Assembly (NCBI GenBank): GCA_944387775.1
Contig: CALXGE010000011.1
Span: 1 to 41,504, forward strand
Direction: 5' to 3'
DNA: 41,504 nt
Source: an uncultured Oscillospiraceae bacterium
GTDB lineage: Bacteria > Bacillota > Clostridia > Oscillospirales > Oscillospiraceae
Part shown: positions 7,618 to 14,385 of the stretch, in pieces
Layout: every line of letters begins with the position of its first letter
Numbering within the stretch: the stretch's first letter is position 1
Position numbers and translations under genes: made by a program
The notes under the pieces: model-generated
The model's input: the letters and a program-made list of their open reading frames with translations, nothing else
Told to the model about the DNA's origin: nothing
Database searches by the model: none

Positions 7618-8934
7618 ATGATCCGTAAACTGGATGTGGAAAACCTGACTTACGCTTTTCCTGAGGTGGCCTTCGACAACGACTATGTGATTGCCACCTA
7701 TCAGGCCAAGGTACAGACCAAGAACATTGAGAAGCTGGCCATGGCCATTGCCGACGAGCAGACCACCGGCACCTGGATCAAGGTGGGGGCCGACTCTCTG
7801 GAGAAGACCCGGCGCTTCGGCTCCAAGCTGGTGGCCCTCTACGAGGTGCCTGATGTGGGCTGCGACTACCAGTCCGACGAGCCGCCTATGTACATCATCC
7901 AGGTGGCCTACCCCATGTCCAACTTCTCCACTAGTATGTCCGCCATGCTGACCATCCTCTTTGGCAATATCTCTGCCTCCGGCATGATCCGGCTGATCGA
8001 CGTTGCCTTCCCCAAGAAGTTCATCGCCCAGTTCCAGGGCCCCAAGTTCGGCGTAGAGGGCCTGCGGAAGGTGCTGGAGGTGCCTGACCGGCCCCTCCTC
8101 AACGCCATGATCAAGCCCAACATCGGCTGGACGCCGGATGAGGGCGCGGACCTGTTCTATCACGCCTGCAAGGGCGGCGTGGACATCATCAAGGACGATG
8201 AGCTGATGCTGGCTGACGGCCCCTTCTGTCCTCTGAAGGACCGGGTCACCAAGTTCATGGAGAAGGAAAAGCAGGTCTTTGCCGAGACCGGCGAGCACAG
8301 CCTCTACGCCGTCAATATCTCCGATAGCACCGAGAAGGTCCGCGACAACGCCTACCGGGCGCTGGAGTACGGCACCAACTGCCTCATGGTCAACACCTAC
8401 ACCACCGGGTTTGACACGCTGAAGATGCTGGCGGAGGACCCCAACATCAACGTGCCCATCCTGGCCCATGTGAACTTTGCGGGAACCATGGCCGCCTCCA
8501 CCTACACCGGCATCGCCGCGCCGCTCCTCATCGGCAAGATCACCCGTCTGGCCGGCGGCGACTTCCAGATCAACGGTCACCCCTACGGCAAATTCCCGGT
8601 GCCCTATAAGATGTTCTACCGCAGCTTCAAGTTCTTCACCCAGCCCTGGTGGAACATCAAGCCCATGATGTACGCCTGCTCCGGCGGCACCACCCAGCTG
8701 GCGGTGGAGAAGATCATCCGGGATGTGGGTACCGATGTGATCCTGGCCGCAGGCGGCGGCGTCCACGGCCACCCCGACGGCAGCGAGGCCGGCGCCAAGA
8801 GCATGCGTCAGGCTATTGATGCGGCCATTGCGGGGATTCCTGTAACCGAGTACGCCAAGGACCACCCGGAGCTGGCCCGGATGCTGGGCTATCTGAATCC
8901 GGACCTCCGGAAGAATTTCGACCTGATGAACTAA
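7618..8934 (+). CDS. RubisCO-like protein (form IV large-subunit homologue)
   Basis: A 438-residue RLP. The catalytic-base Lys is kept as K166 in IKPNIG, and the carbamylated Lys and metal ligands as K192, D194 and E195 in GGVDIIKDDE. H284 in LAHVNFAGT matches His294 of plant RubisCO. Phosphate-binding loops are CSGGTTQ (354-360) and AAGGGVHGHPDG (377-388). The second Lys of K-P-K is Asn168, the Arg after H284 is Val, and the loop-6 region (LAGGDFQINGHPYGK) lacks the Gly-Lys CO2-addition loop. Carboxylation is therefore not expected. It should instead enolise, isomerise or decarboxylate a phosphorylated keto compound, as MtnW does in methionine salvage. GAAAGGAG is 11 bases before the ATG. 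Neighbours (kinase, aminotransferase, MtnX-like phosphatase) fit a dedicated pathway. Confidence 0.93.
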   Translation: MIRKLDVENLTYAFPEVAFDNDYVIATYQAKVQTKNIEKLAMAIADEQTTGTWIKVGADSLEKTRRFGSKLVALYEVPDVGCDYQSDEPPMYIIQVAYPMSNFSTSMSAMLTILFGNISASGMIRLIDVAFPKKFIAQFQGPKFGVEGLRKVLEVPDRPLLNAMIKPNIGWTPDEGADLFYHACKGGVDIIKDDELMLADGPFCPLKDRVTKFMEKEKQVFAETGEHSLYAVNISDSTEKVRDNAYRALEYGTNCLMVNTYTTGFDTLKMLAEDPNINVPILAHVNFAGTMAASTYTGIAAPLLIGKITRLAGGDFQINGHPYGKFPVPYKMFYRSFKFFTQPWWNIKPMMYACSGGTTQLAVEKIIRDVGTDVILAAGGGVHGHPDGSEAGAKSMRQAIDAAIAGIPVTEYAKDHPELARMLGYLNPDLRKNFDLMN

Positions 8935-8944
8935 GTGTTTGCTG

Positions 8945-8972
8945 CCGCGGCGGAGGATACCCTCCGCCGCGG
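8945..8972 (+). other. 12-bp intercistronic hairpin between RLP and phosphatase genes
   Basis: CCGCGGCGGAGG (8945-8956) pairs perfectly with CCTCCGCCGCGG (8961-8972) around a 4-base loop. No T run follows, so it is not a typical terminator. It may stabilise the upstream message or lower expression of the TTG-started phosphatase. Confidence 0.7.
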
Positions 8973-8998
8973 TACCTTACCCGGAAAGGAGAATCCTA

Positions 8999-9625
8999 TT
9001 GTACGACACCATTGTATTCGCCGACTTTGACGGCACCATTACCCTGGAGGATACGCTGGTGGGGGCGATCCGCCTGTTTGTAGACCCGGCGGAATTTCAC
9101 CTGTACAGCCAGAAATTGGCTCAGGGCGAGATGACTTTGAGCCAGGTGGTGCGCCGCGCCTTTGACGGGGCACCCTCGGAGCTGCTGGCCCGGATGCTGG
9201 AGTACGTGAAAACCGTTCCCCTGCGCCCCGGCTTTTCCGACTTTCTCGACGAGATGGAGCGCCAGAGTATTCCGGTCGTGGTGATCTCCGGCGGGGTGCG
9301 GCAGTTTGTGGAGCAGACTCTGGCCCCCTTCCGCCACCGGCTGCTGGGCGTCCACGCGGTAGACCTGGATGTGAGCCGTCCCCAGATGCACCTGGTCTCC
9401 GCCTATGACAACGGCGACGAGCTGCTGAAAAAGACTGACGTCATGGCGCTCTACGACTACCGCCGCTCGGTGGGGATCGGTGACAGCTTCACCGACCGAA
9501 ACATGAGCCAGGCGGTGGACACCATCTTTGCCCGGGATATCCTGGCGCAATACCTTCAGAAATGCGGCCTTCCCTACCTGCCCTACGAGGATTTTTACGA
9601 CGTGATCCGTCAGTTTCCCGTATAA
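8999..9625 (+). CDS. HAD family phosphatase, MtnX-like
   Basis: About 208 residues of a HAD hydrolase close to MtnX (2-hydroxy-3-keto-5-methylthiopentenyl-1-phosphate phosphatase) and phosphoserine phosphatases. Motif I is FADFDGTIT, with the nucleophile and acid Asp at residues 9 and 11. Motif II Ser is in VVISGGVRQF. Motif III/IV is GIGDSFTDRNMS, preceded by KKTD. No ATG fits: GGAAAGGAG lies 7 bases before a TTG at 8999, giving MYDTIVFADFDGT. It is the last gene of the RLP operon. In methionine salvage an RLP enolase is followed by MtnX, and this gene pair repeats that logic. No dioxygenase (MtnD) or class I aminotransferase (MtnE) is present here. Confidence 0.85.
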   Translation: MYDTIVFADFDGTITLEDTLVGAIRLFVDPAEFHLYSQKLAQGEMTLSQVVRRAFDGAPSELLARMLEYVKTVPLRPGFSDFLDEMERQSIPVVVISGGVRQFVEQTLAPFRHRLLGVHAVDLDVSRPQMHLVSAYDNGDELLKKTDVMALYDYRRSVGIGDSFTDRNMSQAVDTIFARDILAQYLQKCGLPYLPYEDFYDVIRQFPV

Positions 9626-9786
9626 CAATTTCCAAGAAAAAATCCGGGTATGCCGCTATGGCGGAGAGTATCCTGGGACGGCGGCGGGCAGTATAGAGCA
9701 CTGCTGCTGCGCCAAAAAGACAAGACATTCGCCGGCACGAAAAGAATCAAAATACTTTGGTGACCATGTCACGGAAGGAGCGGCAG

Positions 9787-9806
9787 GGGCCTGCTATAAT
9801 AGGCCC
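9787..9806 (+). promoter_or_regulatory. Extended -10 promoter of trxA inside a palindrome
   Basis: TGCTATAAT (9792-9800) is a perfect extended -10 element, and no clear -35 box is seen. GGGCCT (9787-9792) and AGGCCC (9801-9806) form a 6-bp inverted repeat exactly around the -10 hexamer, so a bound protein would block or remodel it. Confidence 0.55.
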
Positions 9807-9840
9807 ATAAAACAACACAACACCTAAGGAGGATGTTACA

Positions 9841-10149
9841 ATGTCCGCTCTGTCTATTACCAAGAATAACTTCCAGGAGGAAGTAATCAACAGCAAAAAG
9901 CCCGTCCTGCTGGACTTCTGGGCCAGCTGGTGCGGCCCCTGCCGCATGGTGAGTCCCATTGTGGATGAGATCGCCGAGGAGCGCTCGGACGTAAAGGTCT
10001 GCAAGGTCAATGTGGAGGAGCAGCGGGAGCTGGCCGCCGCGTTCAAGGTTATGAGTATCCCTACCCTGGTGGTCATGAAAGAGGGCAAAATTGTCAACAG
10101 AGCCATGGGGGCCCGCCCCAAGGATCAGATCCTGGAATTGCTGGGATAA
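9841..10149 (+). CDS. trxA: Thioredoxin (CGPC)
   Basis: A 102-residue canonical thioredoxin: WASWCGPCRMV with redox cysteines 31 and 34, cis-proline segment SIPTLVVMKEG, and no signal peptide. It reduces cytoplasmic disulfides using thioredoxin reductase. AAGGAGG stands 7 bases before the ATG. It is monocistronic, with its own extended -10 promoter and a terminator, and is separate from the GCVPC thioredoxin of the grd locus. This general WCGPC form contrasts with the dedicated grd form. Confidence 0.95.
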   Translation: MSALSITKNNFQEEVINSKKPVLLDFWASWCGPCRMVSPIVDEIAEERSDVKVCKVNVEEQRELAAAFKVMSIPTLVVMKEGKIVNRAMGARPKDQILELLG

Positions 10150-10163
10150 TTGCCGCACATAGA

Positions 10164-10207
10164 AGAGAGCCGTCCGGCGCAGATCTGCGCCGGACGGCTC
10201 TCTTTTT
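10164..10207. terminator. Terminator between convergent trxA and the Crp/Fnr gene
   Basis: A 40-base perfect palindrome (10164-10203) built around GGCGCAGATCTGCGCC, followed on the plus strand by a run of T. It ends trxA. Its other side touches the stop of the convergent regulator gene, so it may serve both, though the T run is good only on the plus strand. Confidence 0.85.
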
Positions 10208-10865
10208 AGCTTTCTGCCAAGGCTTCCAGCCTTTTTTCGTCGGTGATCTCCACCGTTCCTCGGGCCAGACGAACCATCCCCTCGCTCTGGAAATACCGCA
10301 GCATTCTGGTTACTACCTCCCGGGCAGTACCCAAATGGTCGGCAATCCGCTCGTGGGTAACAGGCAATACAAGACTTCCCTCCAGTCGGGCTTCTGTCAG
10401 AAGAAAACCGGCCAGCCGCTGGTCGAAGCTTCTCCACATGATTTGCTCTATGAGCCACATGACCTCGGAGAAGCGGCTGCTCATAACATCGTTGGTATAG
10501 TTGGCCACGGCGGCGGACTCCGCCATCAGTCCACGGTAGAGGTCGGGCGGAATGATCCAGAAATCGGCATCCCGTTCCACCTCGACAGCGATGTCAAACT
10601 GAATATCCCGCAGCATGCAGGAGGCGGAAAAGAGGCAGATATCCCGCTCAAACAGGCGGTAAAGGGTAATTTCCCGGCCCTCCTCGGAGAGAATAAAAGC
10701 GCGCAACTGGCCGGAGCGAATGACCAGAAGCCCCAGGCACTGCTCTCCCGTCCCATGGATCATCTGTCCTTTCGTTCCATGGCGGAGGACGGCGGCCTTG
10801 GCCAGCTTCTCCTGCTGGGCAGGGGTTAGTGATGTCCAAAACGGCAAGTATGCCCCTACGTCCAT
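10206..10865 (-). CDS. Crp/Fnr family transcriptional regulator
   Basis: A 219-residue regulator with an N-terminal cyclic-nucleotide-binding-type beta barrel (LLVIRSGQLRAFILSEEGREI, LYRLFERDICLF) and a C-terminal winged helix-turn-helix (VTHERIADHLGTAREVVTRMLRYF). There is no N-terminal Cys cluster of the classical Fnr type. Cysteines in CLFSASC lie inside the barrel, so direct Fe-S sensing is uncertain. AAGGAGG stands 8 bases before the ATG, and a strong promoter precedes it. It is convergent with trxA. The target genes are unknown. Confidence 0.9.
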   Translation of the reverse strand: MDVGAYLPFWTSLTPAQQEKLAKAAVLRHGTKGQMIHGTGEQCLGLLVIRSGQLRAFILSEEGREITLYRLFERDICLFSASCMLRDIQFDIAVEVERDADFWIIPPDLYRGLMAESAAVANYTNDVMSSRFSEVMWLIEQIMWRSFDQRLAGFLLTEARLEGSLVLPVTHERIADHLGTAREVVTRMLRYFQSEGMVRLARGTVEITDEKRLEALAES

Positions 10866-10894
10866 AAGCGATTCCTCCTTGCTTCTGTAGAGAC

Positions 10895-10923
10895 AGTATA
10901 CGGCCTTTCCTGGTTCCTGTCAA
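10895..10923 (-). promoter_or_regulatory. Near-consensus promoter of the Crp/Fnr gene
   Basis: On the minus strand, TTGACA (10918-10923), a 17-base spacer and TATACT (10895-10900) lie about 30 bases before the start codon. Confidence 0.8.
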
Positions 10924-11041
10924 AGGGGAAAGCAACCGGGAAGCAGGAAAGAAAGACGGCCACGTTTCTCGGTGAAGCTTCAAAGAAATTCAAAATTGAG
11001 AAAAAATATTCAAAAAGCAGGTAGATTTTTGCAAACTGTCC
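10924..11041. other. Middle of the Crp/Fnr-YitT intergenic region
   Basis: The gap between the regulator and the YitT gene is 315 bases (10866-11180). Promoters on each side and a structured leader account for most of it. This middle part becomes strongly A-rich towards 11030, which may act as an UP-like element for the plus-strand promoter. No gene was seen in it. Confidence 0.4.
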
Positions 11042-11069
11042 TTGACGTGAACTGAAAATTTGTTATGCT
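11042..11069 (+). promoter_or_regulatory. Promoter of the YitT-family gene
   Basis: TTGACG (11042-11047), a 16-base spacer and TATGCT (11064-11069), preceded by an A-rich stretch. It predicts a leader of about 105 bases before the start codon at 11181. Confidence 0.65.
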
Positions 11070-11089
11070 GTATATGGGGAATGGACAAA

Positions 11090-11160
11090 GCGGTAATGCC
11101 CCGAGTAATTTTGCGTTTCGGAACCGATGGAGCAGACAAAATTACCGCCTGGACCGGCGG
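11090..11160 (+). promoter_or_regulatory. Structured leader with three competing helices upstream of the YitT gene
   Basis: Helix 1 pairs GCGGTAAT (11090-11097) with ATTACCGC (11141-11148). Helix 2 pairs GTAATTTTG (11105-11113) with CAAAATTAC (11137-11145). Helix 3 pairs CCGCC (11145-11149) with GGCGG (11156-11160). All three use overlapping right-hand bases, so they exclude one another, as in an attenuator or riboswitch. The last helix ends 6 bases before the GAGG ribosome site. No known riboswitch class was recognised. Confidence 0.5.
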
Positions 11161-11180
11161 AGAAATGAGGAATTGAGGAG

Positions 11181-12062
11181 ATGCAGCGGAATAACTACGG
11201 AAAGATCGTATGGGATTGGCTCTCCATTACTGTGGCCACGGCGATTGTGTCTGCATCGGTGTTCTTTTTCCTGGTTCCCAGTCAGGTGCCGGTGGGCAGC
11301 GTGTCCAGTCTGGCCATGGTGTTGGGCGTTGTGATCCCATTGCCTATTTCTGCGATTACCATGATTCTCAACGTAGCGCTGCTTTTGCTGGGCTTTTTGT
11401 TCATCGGCCGGGAATTTGGAGCTAAAACGGTCTATACCTCTCTGCTGATGCCGGTTTTCCTGGCGGTTTTTGAGTGGATATTCCCGGGATATACTTCTCT
11501 GATGAGGGACCCCGTTTTGGATATGATTTGTTTTATTTTCCTGGCGGACCTGGGGTTGTCCATGCTGTTTAACCGCAACGCATCCTCTGGAGGCCTGGAC
11601 ATTATAGCGAAATTTTTAAACAAGTATCTCCGTATGGACCTGGGCCACGCCATGTCCCTGTCGGGAATGTGTGTTGCCTTGTCGGCGGCTTTTGTATATG
11701 ATGCAAAGACGGTGGTGCTCAGCGTTTTGGGAACCTACATCAATGGCCTGGTGCTGGACCACTTTATTTTCGGGGCAAATGTGAAGAAACGGGTGTGCAT
11801 TATTTCCGAGCGGGAGGAAGAGATTCGGGATTTCATTCTGAACAGACTCCATAGTGGTGCCACTATCTATGAGGCCATCGGCGCCTATAATGGGCAGCCC
11901 CGCAGGGAGATCATTACCATCGTGGACAAGGGGGAGTACCGCCAGCTGGTAGATTTTCTTAGCAAGGTGGATCCGGGCGCTTTTGTCACGGTCTATACTG
12001 TCAGTGAAGTGTTTTACCGGCCCAAAGTGTTTGCTCCGGATCAGAAACAACCGAAAAAATGA
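11181..12062 (+). CDS. YitT family membrane protein (DUF161 plus DUF2179)
   Basis: A 293-residue protein with about five or six hydrophobic segments in the first 200 residues (WLSITVATAIVSASVFFFLVP, AITMILNVALLLLGFLFIG and so on), the ASSGGLDIIAKFLNK motif of the YitT/DUF161 fold, and a soluble C-terminal DUF2179 domain (VCIISEREEEIRDFILNRL ... GATIYEAIGAY). The family is widespread in Firmicutes and its transport or sensing role is not settled. GAGG at 11167-11170 is 10 bases from the ATG, and a second GAGGAG touches it. The unusual structured leader suggests regulated expression. A hairpin follows. Confidence 0.88.
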   Translation: MQRNNYGKIVWDWLSITVATAIVSASVFFFLVPSQVPVGSVSSLAMVLGVVIPLPISAITMILNVALLLLGFLFIGREFGAKTVYTSLLMPVFLAVFEWIFPGYTSLMRDPVLDMICFIFLADLGLSMLFNRNASSGGLDIIAKFLNKYLRMDLGHAMSLSGMCVALSAAFVYDAKTVVLSVLGTYINGLVLDHFIFGANVKKRVCIISEREEEIRDFILNRLHSGATIYEAIGAYNGQPRREIITIVDKGEYRQLVDFLSKVDPGAFVTVYTVSEVFYRPKVFAPDQKQPKK

Positions 12063-12077
12063 AATCTGATAAGTATC

Positions 12078-12110
12078 CCGGGCCCTCTGCGTGATAAGTA
12101 GAGGGCCCGG
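12078..12110 (+). terminator. Hairpin after the YitT gene
   Basis: CCGGGCCCTCT (12078-12088) pairs with AGAGGGCCCGG (12100-12110), a perfect 11-bp stem. The tail TACTGTTTGG has few T, so termination is probable rather than certain. Confidence 0.6.
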
Positions 12111-12151
12111 TACTGTTTGGGCGTGAAATCACAAAAAGCGGGAAAAATTGC

Positions 12152-12195
12152 TTTACAGGTAAATTTGATAGGGGTATAATAGTTGCGAACGCAAC
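12152..12195 (+). promoter_or_regulatory. Promoter and MarR-type operator of the exporter operon
   Basis: TTTACA (12152-12157), a 17-base spacer and TATAAT (12175-12180) form the promoter. GTTGCGAACGCAAC (12182-12195) is a perfect 6-2-6 palindrome starting one base after the -10 box, over the expected transcription start. The position suits autorepression by the MarR protein encoded next. Confidence 0.8.
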
Positions 12196-12218
12196 GATTA
12201 TAGATGGGAGGCCGGGAC

Positions 12219-12644
12219 ATGTATACCATAACCACCCACATGAATAACCTGATCCGGTGTATGAATCAGTACCGGACAGAGCTGCTGGCGCCTATGGCGC
12301 TGAAATCCTGCCACGCCAGCTATCTGCTGGAGATCTGCGCCTGTCCTGGGATCTCTCAGGAGCAGCTTGCCCGCCGGATCTATATCAATAAGAGCAATGT
12401 GGCCAGACAGCTGGCCATTTTGGAGGAAAACGGCTATGTTACCCGCCGCCCCGGGGAGGAGGACCGGCGGGTGATGCGGGTATACCCCACGGAGAAGGCC
12501 CAGGCGGCTCTGCCCCGGATCCAGGAGATTATGGGCAATTGGGAGGAGGCTGTGGCCGTTGGGCTGACAGAGGCGGAGCGGGAGAAACTCTCCGCCCTGC
12601 TGGAGGATATGACGCGCCGGGCGTCGGCGCTGCTGGAGGAGTGA
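12219..12644 (+). CDS. MarR family transcriptional regulator
   Basis: A 141-residue winged-helix regulator. The recognition region is ISQEQLARRIYINKSNVARQLAILEENGYV, and the wing is RRPGEEDRRVMRVYPTEKA. GGGAGG lies 7 bases before the ATG at 12219; the earlier in-frame ATG at 12204 overlaps that site and is rejected. It sits 4 bases before the exporter genes. With the palindrome over its own promoter, it probably represses the operon until an inducer, often the exported toxic compound, binds. Confidence 0.92.
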   Translation: MYTITTHMNNLIRCMNQYRTELLAPMALKSCHASYLLEICACPGISQEQLARRIYINKSNVARQLAILEENGYVTRRPGEEDRRVMRVYPTEKAQAALPRIQEIMGNWEEAVAVGLTEAEREKLSALLEDMTRRASALLEE

Positions 12645-12648
12645 GAGC

Positions 12649-14385
12649 ATGGGTAAATTAAGCAGTTATATCCGCCCCTATGGGGGCTATATCGTGCTGA
12701 CCATGGCCATCAAGCTTCTGGCAGCGGTGATGGAGCTGTTCGTCCCTTACCTTATGGAGATCATTCTGGATGATGTGGTACCTGCCGGGGGAAGAAACCT
12801 GGTGTTTGTCTATGGAGGACTGATGCTGCTGTGTGCCGGCGGGTGTCTGCTGCTCAACATCGTGGCCAACCGGATGTCTGCTATCAGCTCCGGCAAGATC
12901 ACTCTGGCCATCCGCCACGACCTCTTTGACCGGCTCAGCCGCCTCTCCGCCCGGCAGATGGACCAGCTTACCGTGTCCTCTGCGGAGTCCCGGCTCACCA
13001 GCGACACCTATAATATCAACCAGCTGCTGGCCCGAATTCAGCGCCTGGGCGTCCGGGCGCCCATTTTGCTGCTGGGCGGCATCGTTATGATGCTGGGTAT
13101 GGATCCGGCCCTGGCCACAGTCCTGGTGGTTATGCTGCCGGCCATCGCCCTTATCGTCTACTTTGTCACCAAAGCCAGTGTGCCTCTCTATACTACGGAG
13201 CAGGGGGTGCTGGACAAGGTGGTGCGGGTGCTCCAGGAGAATATTACCGGCATTCGGGTCATCAAGGCCCTCAGCAAGACCGACTATGAGAAGGGCCGCT
13301 TCAACCAGGTGAATCAGGAGCTCACCAATATCGACCAGAAGGCAGGCATCATCTCCGGTATCACCAACCCAGGGGCCTCCCTTATCCTGAACCTGGGCCT
13401 CACGGCAGTGGTGGTGGCGGGAGCCTACCGGGTCAACGCCGGCAGCTGCCAGAGCGGTGTGATCGTTGCCTTTTTGCAGTACTTCGTGATGATTCTCAAT
13501 GCCATGCTGGGCGTTACCCGGATCTTTGTCATCTGGTCCAAGGGTGAGGCCAGCGCCCGCCGGGTGGCGGACGTGCTGGCTACTCCGGCGGACCTGACGG
13601 TGCTGCCCGCCGCGGAAGTGGAAAACAGCGGGGAGGAGCAGCCGGTACCCCACGTGGAGTTCCGGAACGTGACCTTCTCCTACACCGGTGTGGGCGAAAA
13701 CATTGGTCACCTGAGCATCCGTCTTATGCGGGGAGAGAGCCTGGGCATCCTGGGGGCTACCGGCTCCGGCAAGTCCACTATCCTCAATCTCCTTATGCGC
13801 TTCTACGATCCGGACCAGGGCCAGGTCCTCATCGATGGCAGGGACGTGCGGACCATACCGCCGGAGGAGCTGCGGCCTAAGTTTGGCGTGGTGTTCCAGA
13901 ACGACTTTGTGGCCGAGGGCACCATCGCTGATAACATCCGCTTTTTCCGGCCTCTTGCGGACGAGGCCTTGACCCGGGCGGCGGAGGATGCCCAGGCCCT
14001 GGAGTTCATCCAGAACAAGTCGGGACAGATGAACGCGCCGGTGGCGGTCCGGGGCAATAACCTCTCCGGCGGCCAGAAGCAGCGGCTTCTCATTGCCCGG
14101 GCTCTGGCGGGGGCGCCGGAGATTCTGGTGCTGGACGACGCCTCCTCTGCCCTGGATTACCGCACCGACGCCCAGCTGCGCCGGGCCCTGAGGACCAACT
14201 ATCGGGATGTGACCACCATCCTGGTGGCCCAGCGGATCAGCTCCATTCGCCACTGTAACCATATTCTGGTCCTCTCCGACGGCCAGGTTATCGGCAGCGG
14301 TACCCATCAGGAGCTGATGGAGAGCTGTGGGGAATATCGCATGATCGCCCAGACCCAGATGGGCGAGGAAAAGGAGGGAGCCTGA
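12649..14385 (+). CDS. ABC exporter half-transporter, degenerate-site subunit
   Basis: A 578-residue membrane-ATPase fusion with six helices and a C-terminal ABC domain. Walker A is GATGSGKST and the signature is LSGGQKQR (intact). After Walker B the catalytic Glu is Asp (LVLDDASSALD), and the H-loop His is Gln (VAQRISSI). Together these mark the subunit that contributes the degenerate nucleotide site in heterodimeric exporters of the LmrC/BmrC type. The start codon GTGAGAGC-ATG is four bases after the MarR stop, and its stop overlaps the next start by one base (TGATG), giving coupled translation in equal amounts. Confidence 0.93.
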   Translation: MGKLSSYIRPYGGYIVLTMAIKLLAAVMELFVPYLMEIILDDVVPAGGRNLVFVYGGLMLLCAGGCLLLNIVANRMSAISSGKITLAIRHDLFDRLSRLSARQMDQLTVSSAESRLTSDTYNINQLLARIQRLGVRAPILLLGGIVMMLGMDPALATVLVVMLPAIALIVYFVTKASVPLYTTEQGVLDKVVRVLQENITGIRVIKALSKTDYEKGRFNQVNQELTNIDQKAGIISGITNPGASLILNLGLTAVVVAGAYRVNAGSCQSGVIVAFLQYFVMILNAMLGVTRIFVIWSKGEASARRVADVLATPADLTVLPAAEVENSGEEQPVPHVEFRNVTFSYTGVGENIGHLSIRLMRGESLGILGATGSGKSTILNLLMRFYDPDQGQVLIDGRDVRTIPPEELRPKFGVVFQNDFVAEGTIADNIRFFRPLADEALTRAAEDAQALEFIQNKSGQMNAPVAVRGNNLSGGQKQRLLIARALAGAPEILVLDDASSALDYRTDAQLRRALRTNYRDVTTILVAQRISSIRHCNHILVLSDGQVIGSGTHQELMESCGEYRMIAQTQMGEEKEGA

